From assembly GCF_007827815.1 (NCBI RefSeq), contig NZ_VITH01000005.1:124001-188000 (forward strand): 64,000 nucleotides of DNA, given 5' to 3'. Positions 24,184 through 33,131 of the stretch are shown here, in pieces. Position 1 is the stretch's first letter, and each line of letters begins with the position of its first letter. Below the pieces are notes generated by a model. The model made no database searches and was not told the DNA's origin. It was given only the letters and a program-made list of their open reading frames with translations. This DNA is from Azospirillum brasilense. GTDB taxonomy: Bacteria > Pseudomonadota > Alphaproteobacteria > Azospirillales > Azospirillaceae. The position numbers and the translations under genes are program-made.

Positions 24184-26213
24184 TGATGTGGACCGTTCCC
24201 GATGCGACGTTCAATACCCTCTCCCCTCTGGGGAGAGGGAAGGGTGAGGGGGTTGCGCTTTTGCCGGACGCCGCGCCACGGGCAACCCCCTCACCCCGAC
24301 CCTCTCCCCAGAGGGGAGAGGGAGGATGGCGGCGACGTGCCCTTCTGGCATTGGCCTTCCTCGGGCTCAGCGCCTTCGACGCGGTCGAGACGCCGATGCT
24401 GGAGAACGCGGTCGGCGCCGGGTCGCTGCCGCCGGTGGAGAAACGGCTGCCGCTCACCCCGCTGGTCGAGCCGATGGACCGCGCGTGGCAGTCGCCGGGG
24501 CGCCATGGCGGCGACCTGCGCCTGCTGATGGCGCGGACCAAGGACACCCGGCTGATCTACGTCTACAGCTACGCCCGGCTGGTCGCGCTGACCCCGAACC
24601 TGCGCATCGTTCCCGACATCCTGGAGCGGGTGGACGTCGAGGAAGGGCGGATCTTCACCTTCACGCTGCGCCGTGGCCACCGCTGGTCGGACGGCCATCC
24701 CTTCACGGCGGAGGACTTCCGCTACTGGTGGGAGGACATGGCCAACAACGCCAAGCGCTCCCCCGGCGGACCGCCGCCGGAGATGATGGTGGCCGGGGAG
24801 GCGCCCAAGTTCGAGGTGCTGGACGCCGCCGCGGTGCGCTACACATGGTCACGCCCCAACCCCTTCTTCCTGCCCATGCTGGCCGGGGCCAAGCCGGTGG
24901 AGATCTACGCCCCGGCCCATTACCTGCGGCGCTTCCACCCGCGCTTCACCGAGCCGCTGGAGCTGAAGCAGCGGGTGGAGGCGGAGCGGCAGAAAAGCTG
25001 GCAGCAGCTTCACAACCGCAAGGACAATCTGACCGAGTTCGACAACCCGGACCTGCCGACCCTGCAGCCCTGGGTGCCGACGACCGCTCCGCCCGCGGAA
25101 CGTTTCATCTTCGTAAGGAACCCCTATTTCCATCGGGTCGACCCGGCGGGGCGGCAGTTGCCCTACATCGACCGGGTCATCATGACGGTGGCCGACGCCA
25201 AGATCATCCCGGCCAAGACGGGGGCGGGCGAGAGCGACCTGCAGGCGCGCTACCTGCGGTTCGACAACTACACCTTCCTGAAGCAGGGGGCGAAGCGCAA
25301 CGACCAACGGGTCACGCTGTGGCGCACCGGCATCGGGGCGCAGATGGCGCTGTTCCCCAACCTGAACTGCAACGACCCGGTGTGGCGCGCGCTGAACCGC
25401 GACGTGCGCTACCGCCGCGCCCTGTCGCTGGCCATCGACCGCGAGGAGATGAATCAGGTCATCTATTACGGCCTCGCCATTCCCACCAACAACACGGTGC
25501 TGGAGGTCTCGCCGCTCTGGACGCCGGCCTACCGCGACCGCTGGGCGCAGTTCGACGTGAAGCAGGCCAACCGGCTGCTCGACGAGATCGGCCTGACCGA
25601 ACGCGACGTCAACGGCGTCCGCCTGCTGCCCGACGGCCGCCCGCTGGAGATCGTGGTGGAGACCGCCGGGGAAAGCACGGAGGAGACCGACGCGCTGGAG
25701 CTGATCGCCGACGGCTGGCGGCGCGTCGGGGCGCGACTCTACATCCGCTCCTCGCAGCTCGACGTGTTCCGCAACCGCATCTTCGCCGGCGACACCTGCA
25801 TGTCCATCGCGCGCGGGCTGGACAACGCCATCGCCACCGCGGAGATGAGTCCCGCCGAATTGGTGCCGGTCGATCAGGCCAAGTACCAATGGCCGAAATG
25901 GGGACAGTTCTTCCAGACCATGGGCAAGGACGGCGAGCGCCCCGACATGCCCGAGGCGCGCGACCTGCTGGAGGCCTTCCGCGCGTGGCGCGACGCCCCG
26001 GACGAGGCGGGGCGGGCGGCGGCCTGGACGCGCATCCTCACGCTCAACGCCGAGCAGGTCTTCACCATCGGCACGGTGGCCGGGGTGCCGCAGCCGGTGG
26101 TGGCGCGCCGCACCCTGCGCAACGTGCCGGAGGAGGGTCTGTTCAACTACGACCCCGGCGCGCATTTCGGGCTGTACCGGCCCGACGGCTTCTGGTTCGA
26201 CGGAAAGGGGTGA
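24183..26213 (+). CDS. ABC transporter solute-binding protein (family 5) with a repeat-derived N-terminus
   Basis: A 676-residue extracytoplasmic binding protein of the peptide/nickel family. RRGHRWSDGHPFTAEDFRYWWEDM is typical of family 5, and RYRRALSLAIDREEMNQVIYYG is the second diagnostic stretch. The only workable starts are the tandem ATGs at 24183/24186, overlapping the previous stop. Residues 12-47 are the translation of a palindromic repeat element (24217-24322). The hydrophobic signal-like segment RRRALLALAFLGLSAF comes after it, giving an unusually long n-region. No in-frame ATG or GTG exists between the repeat and that segment. Secretion may still work, as some long signal peptides do. 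The substrate is unknown. Confidence 0.88.
   Translation: MMWTVPDATFNTLSPLGRGKGEGVALLPDAAPRATPSPRPSPQRGEGGWRRRALLALAFLGLSAFDAVETPMLENAVGAGSLPPVEKRLPLTPLVEPMDRAWQSPGRHGGDLRLLMARTKDTRLIYVYSYARLVALTPNLRIVPDILERVDVEEGRIFTFTLRRGHRWSDGHPFTAEDFRYWWEDMANNAKRSPGGPPPEMMVAGEAPKFEVLDAAAVRYTWSRPNPFFLPMLAGAKPVEIYAPAHYLRRFHPRFTEPLELKQRVEAERQKSWQQLHNRKDNLTEFDNPDLPTLQPWVPTTAPPAERFIFVRNPYFHRVDPAGRQLPYIDRVIMTVADAKIIPAKTGAGESDLQARYLRFDNYTFLKQGAKRNDQRVTLWRTGIGAQMALFPNLNCNDPVWRALNRDVRYRRALSLAIDREEMNQVIYYGLAIPTNNTVLEVSPLWTPAYRDRWAQFDVKQANRLLDEIGLTERDVNGVRLLPDGRPLEIVVETAGESTEETDALELIADGWRRVGARLYIRSSQLDVFRNRIFAGDTCMSIARGLDNAIATAEMSPAELVPVDQAKYQWPKWGQFFQTMGKDGERPDMPEARDLLEAFRAWRDAPDEAGRAAAWTRILTLNAEQVFTIGTVAGVPQPVVARRTLRNVPEEGLFNYDPGAHFGLYRPDGFWFDGKG
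24217..24322. repeat. Nested palindromic repeat element inside the binding-protein gene
   Basis: The arms are 24217-24258 and 24280-24322, inverted copies of each other, each with the internal palindrome CCCTCTCCCCT...GGGGAGAGGG and the sub-motif GGGTGAGGGGGTTGC. It is nearly identical to the element at 20793-20898. It is read through in frame as about 36 residues between the start codon and signal sequence. Confidence 0.85.
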
Positions 26214-26217
26214 GGCC

Positions 26218-27216
26218 ATGCTGGGCTACGTGATCCGCCGCATCCTCATCATGATCCCGACGCTGCTGGCGATCAGCGTCATCACCTTCGTCATCATCCA
26301 GCTTCCCCCCGGCGACTATCTGACCACGCTGGTCAACGAGATGCAGAGCCGGGGCGAGAGCATGGACCAGGGCCGGCTGGCCATGCTGCGCGAGACCTAC
26401 GGGCTCGACCGGCCGATGTACGAGCAGTACGCGCTGTGGCTGGCCGGGATGCTGCGCGGCGACTTCGGCTATTCCTTCGAATACAACCTGCCGGTGTCGG
26501 ACGTGGTGGGCGACCGGCTGTCGCTGACCGCCATCGTGTCCTTCGCGACCATCCTGTTCATCTGGGTGGTGTCCTTCCCCATCGGCATCTATTCGGCGAC
26601 GCGGCAGTACAGCCTGGGCGACTATGTCCTGACCTTCCTCGGCTTCCTGGGGCTGGCGACGCCCAGCTTCCTGTTGGCGCTGGTGATGCTGTATTTCGCC
26701 AACGTGTGGTTCGGCACCTCGATCGGCGGGCTGATGGACCCGCGCTACATCGGCCAGCCCTGGAGCTGGGGCAAGGCGATGAGCGTGTTCGAGCACATGT
26801 GGATTCCGGTGATCGTCATCGGCACCGCCGGCACCGCCGCGATGATCCGCCGCCTGCGCGCCAACCTGCTGGACGAGCTGCACAAGCCCTACGTCGTCAC
26901 CGCGCGGGCCAAGGGCCTGCCGCCGGGGCGGGCTCTGGTGAAATACCCGCTGCGGGTGGCGCTGAACCCCTTCGTGGCGGACATCGGCAACCTGCTGCCG
27001 CAGGTCGTCTCCGGCGCCGCCATAGTCTCGGTGGTGATGTCGCTGCCGACGACGGGGCCGATGCTGCTCCAGGCGCTGCGCAGCCAGGACATGTATCTGG
27101 CCGGCTCCTTCCTGATGTTCCTGGCGGTTCTGACGGTGATCGGCGTCTTCCTGTCCGATCTGGCTCTGGCCGCGCTCGACCCGCGCATCCGCCTGAGCGG
27201 GGGAGCCAGCCGATGA
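26218..27216 (+). CDS. ABC transporter permease (DppB/OppB type)
   Basis: A 332-residue inner-membrane permease. It begins MLGYVIRRILIMIPTLLAIS, as usual for this family, has about six helices, and contains the EAA-type loop LLDELHKPYVVTARAKGLPPG that docks with the ATPase. It starts 4 bases after the binding-protein stop and ends overlapping the second permease (ATGA). It forms the pore with the next gene product. Confidence 0.93.
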   Translation: MLGYVIRRILIMIPTLLAISVITFVIIQLPPGDYLTTLVNEMQSRGESMDQGRLAMLRETYGLDRPMYEQYALWLAGMLRGDFGYSFEYNLPVSDVVGDRLSLTAIVSFATILFIWVVSFPIGIYSATRQYSLGDYVLTFLGFLGLATPSFLLALVMLYFANVWFGTSIGGLMDPRYIGQPWSWGKAMSVFEHMWIPVIVIGTAGTAAMIRRLRANLLDELHKPYVVTARAKGLPPGRALVKYPLRVALNPFVADIGNLLPQVVSGAAIVSVVMSLPTTGPMLLQALRSQDMYLAGSFLMFLAVLTVIGVFLSDLALAALDPRIRLSGGASR

Positions 27217-28385
27217 GCGCCGCCCTGCCTCCCACCACCCCCCTGCCCCACAGCGTCGACACCGCCCCCTGGGACCCCGACGAGGTCGAGCGGCTGTCGC
27301 CGGAGCAGGAGCGCTTCACCACCGCCTCGCAATGGCGAATGGTCTGGTGGAAGCTGCGGCGGCACAAGCTGGCGGTGGCGTCGGGGATCGTGCTGCTGCT
27401 GCTCTACGCCTCGACCCTGGTCAGCGAGGTCCTGGCCCCCTACGCGGTGGACAGCCGCAACTCGCACTTCATCCACGCCCCGCCGCAGAGTGTGCATCTG
27501 TTCCACGAGGGGCAATTCGTCGGCCCCTTCGTCTACGGCTACACCTACCGCCTGGACATGGAGATCCTAAAGCGGGAGTACACGCCGGACCCGGCGAAGG
27601 TGCAGCCCATCCGCTTCTTCTGCCGCGGCGACCGCTACGAGTTCTGGGGGCTGGTGGAGAGCGACTGGCACCTCGCCTGCCCGGCGGAGGGTGGGACGCT
27701 GTTCCTGATGGGCACCGACCGGCTGGGCCGGGACCTGCTGTCGCGGATGATCTACGGCACGCGCATCTCGCTGACCATCGGGCTGATCGGCGTCGCGGTC
27801 AGCTTCGTCCTGGGGATCGTCATCGGCGGCATCGCCGGCTATTACGGCGGCTGGGTGGATAACCTGATCCAGCGGCTGATCGAGATCATCCGCTCCTTCC
27901 CCGAGCTGCCGCTGTGGATGGCCCTGTCCGCAGCATTGCCCGTCACCTGGAACCCGATCTTCATCTATTTCGGGATCACGGTGATCCTCGGCCTCCTGGA
28001 ATGGACGGGCCTCGCCCGCGCCGTGCGGTCCAAGCTGCTGGCCCTGCGCGAGGAGGACTTCACCACCGCCGCCCAGCTGATGGGCGCCAGCCCAGCCCGC
28101 ATCATCGGCCGGCATCTGCTGCCCAGCTTCATGAGCCACCTGATCGCTTCGGCGACGCTGGCGATTCCCGGCATGATCCTGGGCGAGACGGCGCTGAGCT
28201 TCCTCGGCCTCGGCCTGCGCCCGCCGATCACCAGCTGGGGGGTGCTGCTGACCGAGGCGCAGAACATCAACGTGGTGGCGCTGTACCCCTGGCTGATGCT
28301 GCCGGTGCTGCCGGTGATCGTGACCGTGCTGAGCTTCAACTTCCTCGGCGACGGCCTGCGGGACGCCGCAGACCCGTATCGGTAA
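27213..28385 (+). CDS. ABC transporter permease (DppC/OppC type) with large periplasmic loop
   Basis: A 390-residue permease. The cytoplasmic N-terminus (about 1-60) is followed by helix 1 (HKLAVASGIVLLLLYAS). A periplasmic loop of roughly 90 residues with two Cys (FFCRGDRYEFWG and WHLACPAEG) comes next, then the standard family module starting GTDRLGRDLLSRMIYGTR. The EAA loop is FTTAAQLMGASPARIIGRHLLP. The long loop resembles YejE-type permeases; the Cys pair could form a disulfide. It is the last gene of the importer operon and converges on the lipoprotein gene. Confidence 0.93.
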   Translation: MSAALPPTTPLPHSVDTAPWDPDEVERLSPEQERFTTASQWRMVWWKLRRHKLAVASGIVLLLLYASTLVSEVLAPYAVDSRNSHFIHAPPQSVHLFHEGQFVGPFVYGYTYRLDMEILKREYTPDPAKVQPIRFFCRGDRYEFWGLVESDWHLACPAEGGTLFLMGTDRLGRDLLSRMIYGTRISLTIGLIGVAVSFVLGIVIGGIAGYYGGWVDNLIQRLIEIIRSFPELPLWMALSAALPVTWNPIFIYFGITVILGLLEWTGLARAVRSKLLALREEDFTTAAQLMGASPARIIGRHLLPSFMSHLIASATLAIPGMILGETALSFLGLGLRPPITSWGVLLTEAQNINVVALYPWLMLPVLPVIVTVLSFNFLGDGLRDAADPYR

Positions 28386-28388
28386 CCC

Positions 28389-29192
28389 TCAGGGCTTCTT
28401 CTTCGCCGACGCGTCCGGCTGCTCCTTGAGGGAGGCCAGCACCATGCGGACGCGGGCGAGGTCGGCGTCGTTGCCCTTCGCCGGGGCGGCGGCGGGCGCG
28501 GTCTTGGCCGGGGGGCGCTTCGCCGGGGCGGGCTCCGCCGCCGCGACCTGGGTCCGGGGAGCGGGTGATGCCTTGGCGGCGACCGCCTTGCCCGACGCGG
28601 CCTTCGCCCTGGCCTCCAGGATGCGGGGATCGCCGCCCTTCGGGCTCCAGGTGCGGACCGGGCCGGTGTCCACATGGACGTGGCCGGTGTGGGGGTAGAG
28701 CGCGTAGCCGCCGCGCTGCAAGGCTGCGGCCTCGTCGGCGAGGCGGCGGGGCGGGACGCCGGGAATGGAGATGTCGGCGGCCTGCCCGCGCAGGTGATAG
28801 CTGTTCTCCGCCACGTTCGGGTTGCTGCGGGCCAGCGTGACGTTGGTCAGCGGCGAGCGGTAGCCCGAGGTGATGTGGACCGGCGTGTCTGGGCCGGCGC
28901 CGCAGCGGTCCCGCAGGTCGGCGAGAAGCTCCACCAGGGTGGGATCGACGGGCACCGTCTCGCCGGTGCGGCGGTCGCGGAACAGGGTGGCGATGCGGTC
29001 CAGCGCTTGAGGATCATAGCCGTCGGCGCGGCGGTAGGTGACGCTGACCGTCTCGCCGCTGGCGGGATGGTGCAGGGTGATCGAGCGGGGGCCACCATCG
29101 AACGAGGCCTGGGGACCCGGAGTGGAGGCGCAGCCGGCGAGCGTTCCGCCGGCAAGCAGGCCCAGCAACGATAAGCGCAGAAGATGCCGCAT
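28389..29192 (-). CDS. DUF882/M15-like peptidase lipoprotein
   Basis: A 267-residue lipoprotein. The signal peptide ends in a lipobox LAGC (Cys21). A peptidase M15/DUF882-like domain follows: TSGYRSPLTN, the metal-site ENSYHLRGQAADIS and GHVHVDTG give the His-Asp-His pattern of D,D-carboxypeptidases. The first hundred residues with LDRIATLFRDRRTGE also match DUF882. The C-terminal 70 residues are Ala/Pro/Lys-rich and probably disordered, perhaps crossing the peptidoglycan. Predicted role: cell-wall peptide cleavage or binding. Confidence 0.85.
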   Translation of the reverse strand: MRHLLRLSLLGLLAGGTLAGCASTPGPQASFDGGPRSITLHHPASGETVSVTYRRADGYDPQALDRIATLFRDRRTGETVPVDPTLVELLADLRDRCGAGPDTPVHITSGYRSPLTNVTLARSNPNVAENSYHLRGQAADISIPGVPPRRLADEAAALQRGGYALYPHTGHVHVDTGPVRTWSPKGGDPRILEARAKAASGKAVAAKASPAPRTQVAAAEPAPAKRPPAKTAPAAAPAKGNDADLARVRMVLASLKEQPDASAKKKP

Positions 29193-29238
29193 GCGTCTCC
29201 CCAGAGTTCTCTCTGCGGTTGCAGGCGGTTTTCATACC

Positions 29239-29267
29239 ATAATTGTCACACGATCCGGCAGTGACAA
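29239..29267 (-). promoter_or_regulatory. Candidate sigma-70 promoter of the M15-like lipoprotein gene
   Basis: On the minus strand TTGTCA and AATTAT are separated by exactly 17 bases, about 47 bases upstream of the start codon. The surrounding AT-rich patch stands out in this GC-rich DNA. Confidence 0.45.
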
Positions 29268-29338
29268 CGGGCCACGGGACGCGAACGGAGGCTTGGCCGT
29301 GTCATCGGCGCATCACTGTCCAAGGGGATAGTTGCCGA

Positions 29339-30214
29339 TCAGAGGGGAAGCGCCATGCCTTCGCGGGCGACCAGCGTTCCGGGGCGCCGGGCCTCGGCGG
29401 CGGTGGCGATGACGTCCAGGTCGGCGTCGGTGCGCCGGGGGTCGTGGTGGAAGATGACCGCGCGCTTCACCCCGGCCTCGTCGGCGATGCGCAGGCACTC
29501 CTCCCAGGTCGAATGGCCCCAGCCGACGCGGGCGGCGTATTCGGCGTCGGTGTAGGTGCAGTCGTAGATCAGCAGGTCGCTGCCGCGCACCAGCTCCATC
29601 ACGGCGGGGTCGCGGCCCTCGGCCGGGTGCTCGGTGTCGGTGACGTAGCACAGGCTGCGCCCGGCGAACTCCACGCGGTACCCGGTGGCCCCGTCCGGGT
29701 GGTTCAGCGCGGCGGTGCGCACGGTGACGCCCGGCTTCACCGCCAGCGTCTGGCCGCTGACGAAGTCGTGGAAGGTGCAGTCGGCCCGGAAGATTTCCAC
29801 CGGCACCGGGAACAGCGGCGCCGACATCATGCATTCCAAAACGGAGCGCATCGTCCGCTCCCGCTCCAGATGGCCGGCCCTGATCCGCACGCGGCTGGCC
29901 GCGTCGAAGGCCGGCGCGAAGAAGGGCAGGCCGCAGATGTGGTCGAGATGGCTGTGGGTCAGCAGCAGGTCGACGTCCACCGGTTCGCCCTGGCGCATCA
30001 GCGCCTCGCCCAGCGGGCGCAGGCCGGTGCCGGCGTCGAGGACCAGAAGAGCGTCCCCGCAGCGCAGCTCGACGCAGGGGGTGTTGCCGCCGTAGCGGAC
30101 CGTGTCCGGTCCCGGGGAAGCGATGCTGCCACGCACGCCCCAGAAGCGGACGGTGAAGTCCGGCGGGGTGTCGGGCGCACCGGAACAGGCGTCGGAAACG
30201 GTTCGTGCCGTCAT
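29339..30214 (-). CDS. MBL-fold metal-dependent hydrolase
   Basis: A 291-residue metallo-beta-lactamase-fold protein. The domain begins FTVRFWGVRGSIASPGPDT, with GGNTPCVEL. The metal motif is LLTHSHLDHICGLPFF, with later ligands in VTDTEHPAEG and IFHHDP. This subgroup is annotated variously as cAMP phosphodiesterase-like or RNase Z-like; no specific substrate can be assigned. The ATG at 30214 is chosen because the similarity begins soon after it, though no clear ribosome-binding site is present. It is a single gene. Confidence 0.85.
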   Translation of the reverse strand: MTARTVSDACSGAPDTPPDFTVRFWGVRGSIASPGPDTVRYGGNTPCVELRCGDALLVLDAGTGLRPLGEALMRQGEPVDVDLLLTHSHLDHICGLPFFAPAFDAASRVRIRAGHLERERTMRSVLECMMSAPLFPVPVEIFRADCTFHDFVSGQTLAVKPGVTVRTAALNHPDGATGYRVEFAGRSLCYVTDTEHPAEGRDPAVMELVRGSDLLIYDCTYTDAEYAARVGWGHSTWEECLRIADEAGVKRAVIFHHDPRRTDADLDVIATAAEARRPGTLVAREGMALPL

Positions 30215-30494
30215 GGTACCGACAATTTGGCGGTAGGACCGTCGCGAGTCGAGTGAAAAGGTTGCTTCACGAAACGACCCTCCGAACCGTCCGATGGTCG
30301 ATCCGGGGCCGCATAGGGTGACCAGGGGGGAGCCGATCCGCCTCGACGGAAGGGGGGATGGCGCGGGACGGGGGTAGGAGGAAAAGGCGTGCCGCACCGC
30401 CGAGATGCGGAGATGCCCAATCCAATAAGATGTGGTAGTTTGCGCCCGTTCGCCCATCGACGCGAAAAATCGCCTCCGGACCCCGACCCCTCGG

Positions 30495-31241
30495 ATGGAC
30501 CCAGACAAACTCGCCAAAGTGCTCGCCATGGCCGAGTCGGAGCATCAGGGCGAGGCCCAGTCCGCTCTGCGCGCCGCGCGCATCATGCTGTCGAGGGCCG
30601 GCCTGTCGTTCCGCGATCTCGCCCGCGGTGCCCGTCCGGTTTCCACCGCTCCGGAACCGCCGCCCGCCGCCAGCGCTCCGCCGCCCGACCGTCCGCCGCC
30701 GCCCGACCAGCTCGTCCAGGGGCTGCGCCGCCAAGTGCGCGATTTGGAGCTGGAGGTCGCCGGGCTGAAGCGGCAGCTTGAAAAGAGCAACGGCGACATG
30801 GAGCGCCAGCGCGAGGAGGCCGACCGCTGGCGCGGCCTCGCCCGCGAGACGGCCGAGAAACTCTGGGACCTCGGCAAGGCGCTGGAGCGCAAGCACAGCC
30901 GCCACACCAGCCTGGACAAGCGTCGCGCCATCCTCGACCTGCTGCAGGACCCGAACAGCGCCCTGCTGGCCGATCACGAGATCGCCCGGCGGGTCGGCAC
31001 CTCGCCCAAGCTGGTCGCCCATTGGCGCCGCCGTCTGGCCATCGTCGGGCGGAAGATCCGCCTGCTGCCCGTGGTGCCGCGCGGCCGCGGCCTGTGGGGC
31101 GGCGGCCGGCCGGCCGGGTCGGCGCGCGGTGGGGCCGCGCTGGAGGGCAAGCGCCAGCGCTGGATGGGTTATCCGGTCGCCGTCACCATCTCCGACCGCA
31201 ACACGTCGAGACCGTCAGGGCCGCCCGGCAAGCGGCCCTGA
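30495..31241 (+). CDS. DUF2786-like protein with coiled coil and helix-turn-helix-like C-terminus
   Basis: A 248-residue basic protein. Residues 1-40 (KLAKVLAMAESEHQGEAQSAL) resemble DUF2786, a short helical domain found in several DNA-associated proteins. A Pro-rich linker (50-75) is followed by a coiled coil (about 78-135), then RRAILDLLQDPNSALLADHEIARRVG, which looks like a helix-turn-helix with TSPKLVAHWRRRL as recognition helix. The tail is Gly/Arg-rich. A DNA-binding role is inferred. The ATG at 30495 is preferred to the GTG at 30432, but neither has a good ribosome-binding site. Confidence 0.65.
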   Translation: MDPDKLAKVLAMAESEHQGEAQSALRAARIMLSRAGLSFRDLARGARPVSTAPEPPPAASAPPPDRPPPPDQLVQGLRRQVRDLELEVAGLKRQLEKSNGDMERQREEADRWRGLARETAEKLWDLGKALERKHSRHTSLDKRRAILDLLQDPNSALLADHEIARRVGTSPKLVAHWRRRLAIVGRKIRLLPVVPRGRGLWGGGRPAGSARGGAALEGKRQRWMGYPVAVTISDRNTSRPSGPPGKRP

Positions 31242-31259
31242 ACAGGTCCTTCGCGTCAG

Positions 31260-31285
31260 TTGGCCCCATCAATTGGCCCCATCAA
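31260..31285. repeat. Tandem 13-mer at a stop codon
   Basis: TTGGCCCCATCAA occurs twice in direct tandem, and the stop codon of the minus-strand sorbosone dehydrogenase-like gene (31282-31284) falls inside the copy nearest the gene. It looks like a recent slippage duplication just past the coding end. Confidence 0.6.
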
Positions 31286-32655
31286 TTGGACGACCCGTTG
31301 CCTTCGGTCGTCGCGCTGCCCATGTCGGCCGGCGCTTCGGCCGGTGCCTGCGCGGTCGGCGAGCGGTCGGTCACCGCGACACGCCAGACCGTGTTGGACA
31401 GATCGTCGGCAACGATCAGCGCGCCCTTGGGGTCCACCGTGACGCCGACCGGCCGGCCGTAGGTGTTGCCGTCGTCGCCCATGAAGCCGGTCACCACCTC
31501 GACCGGATCCCCGGCGGGGGCGCCGTCGCGGAAGGGGACGAAGATCACCTTGTAGCCGCTGGGCACGCTGCGGTTCCAACTGCCATGCTCGCCGACGAAC
31601 ACGCCGTCGGCGAAGCGCTCGCCCATCACCGGCGAGGAGAAGGCGACGCCGAGGGCCGCGACGTGCGAGCCCAGAGCATAGTCCGGCTTGATCGCCGCGG
31701 CGACCAGCTCGGGCTTCTGCGGCTGGGCGCGCGGATCGACGTTCTGGCCCCAATAGCTGTAGGGCCAGCCGTAGAAGCCGCCCTCGCGGACCGAGGTCAG
31801 GTAATCGGGCACGAGGTTGGGGCCAAGCTCGTCGCGCTCGTTCACCACCGCCCACAGCGTGCCCGTTCCCGGCTGGATGGCCAGCGCAGTCGGGTTGCGC
31901 AAGCCCGTGGCGTAGGGCCGGTGCGCGCCCGTCTTCGCGTCGATCTCCCAGACCATCGCGCGGTCGGCCTCGGCGGGCATCCCACGTTCCGTGATGTTGC
32001 TGTTGGAGCCGATGCCGACATAGAGGAACCGCCCGTCCGGGCTGGCGGCCAGCGACTTGGTCCAGTGGTGGTTGATGTAGGCGGGCAGGTCGGTGACCTT
32101 CTCCGGCGGCCCCTCGGCGCGGGTCTGGCCCTCGCGGTAGGGAAAGCGCACCAGCGCGTCCTGGTTCGCGACGTAGATCTGGCCGTTCGCGAAGGCCAAA
32201 CCGTAGGGCGCGTTCAGATGGTCGGCGAAGACCGTGCGCTCCTCGTACCGGCCGTCGCCGTCGGCGTCGCGCAGCAGGGTGATGCGGTTGCCGCTCGGCA
32301 CCGAGGTCGTGCCCTTGGCCTTGATGATGCCGGCGATCAGGTCCTTGGGCCGCAGCGGCGGGGCCGAGCCGCCCCGGCCTTCGGCGACCAGGATGTCGCC
32401 GTTGGGAAGCACCAGGGTCTGCCGCGGGATGCCGAGGTCGGTGGCAATCGCCGTAACGGTGAAGCCCTCCGGCACGGTCGGCTTCCGGTCCCCCCAGTTG
32501 GCGGGCTTGGCGATCTTCATGCTGGGCAGCAGGCCCTGTTGCTGCTCCGGCAGGGGCGGGTTGGCGCCGTAGACGGGCGGCGACGGGGTGCCGTCGTCGC
32601 AGGCGGTCAGCAGGGCGACGAGTGCGGCGGCGGCCAGCAGGCTGGAGCGTTTCAT
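31282..32655 (-). CDS. Sorbosone dehydrogenase-like / PQQ-dependent sugar dehydrogenase-family lipoprotein
   Basis: A 457-residue exported beta-propeller. The signal peptide ends in LLTAC (lipobox, Cys19). Repeated propeller blades follow: PNGDILVAEGRGG, NAPYGLAFANGQIYVAN, SPDGRFLYVGIGSNSN, GLRNPTALAIQPGTGTLWAVVNERDELG, and FVGEHGSWNRS with PVGVTVDPKGALIVADDLSN. These are typical of the soluble aldose/sorbosone dehydrogenase family, in which PQQ and Ca bind the propeller. Whether PQQ is used is unproven. The start overlaps the stop of the upstream membrane gene (ATGA). Confidence 0.86.
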   Translation of the reverse strand: MKRSSLLAAAALVALLTACDDGTPSPPVYGANPPLPEQQQGLLPSMKIAKPANWGDRKPTVPEGFTVTAIATDLGIPRQTLVLPNGDILVAEGRGGSAPPLRPKDLIAGIIKAKGTTSVPSGNRITLLRDADGDGRYEERTVFADHLNAPYGLAFANGQIYVANQDALVRFPYREGQTRAEGPPEKVTDLPAYINHHWTKSLAASPDGRFLYVGIGSNSNITERGMPAEADRAMVWEIDAKTGAHRPYATGLRNPTALAIQPGTGTLWAVVNERDELGPNLVPDYLTSVREGGFYGWPYSYWGQNVDPRAQPQKPELVAAAIKPDYALGSHVAALGVAFSSPVMGERFADGVFVGEHGSWNRSVPSGYKVIFVPFRDGAPAGDPVEVVTGFMGDDGNTYGRPVGVTVDPKGALIVADDLSNTVWRVAVTDRSPTAQAPAEAPADMGSATTEGNGSSN

Positions 32656-33131
32656 CGTGTCACTCCCGTGTGGCGGCCCGCATGGCGGCCCATGGGTTGG
32701 CCTGTGAGATGGCTCATGCGGAAGCTGGAGAAACCGAACCAGGTCGCCAGGACGGCGGTCACGGTGACGGCCGCCGACAGGATCAGGCCCTCCGGCATGA
32801 TTCCCCAGGCGTCCCGCGCGTGCACGAAGGCATTGACGAGGCCGAGCGCGACGGTGATGACCAGCAGCACGAAATAGGCGAGCCCGCGACCGCGACGCCG
32901 GCCGGCGCGGAACAGGTCGATGAAGGCCCAGAGGAGCGAGACGCCGGCGAAGACCATGCCGCCGGCGATCAGCCAGGCGGCGAAGTTGCTCCACTGGATC
33001 TCGAAGCTCCTGGAATAGGCGATGTCGCAGAGCAGGCCCCCCAGGAACAATGGAAGGGAGGCGGCGAGCAGCACCGCGTGCAAGGGATGGATGGCCCTTG
33101 CCGGTCTGCCGTGATCGACGATGGCTACCAA
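32652..33131 (-). CDS. DUF2231-like four-helix membrane protein
   Basis: A 159-residue membrane protein. ARAIHPLHAVLLAASLPLFLGGLLCDIAY is typical of DUF2231 (a His-Pro-rich N-terminal helix), and four hydrophobic helices are predicted. A TTG start at 33131 is chosen because AAGGAG lies 8 bases upstream, whereas the ATG further upstream at 33236 adds residues unlike the family. It overlaps the sugar dehydrogenase-like gene and is probably co-expressed; DUF2231 proteins are often found next to haem or PQQ-type redox proteins. Confidence 0.78.
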   Translation of the reverse strand: MVAIVDHGRPARAIHPLHAVLLAASLPLFLGGLLCDIAYSRSFEIQWSNFAAWLIAGGMVFAGVSLLWAFIDLFRAGRRRGRGLAYFVLLVITVALGLVNAFVHARDAWGIMPEGLILSAAVTVTAVLATWFGFSSFRMSHLTGQPMGRHAGRHTGVTR

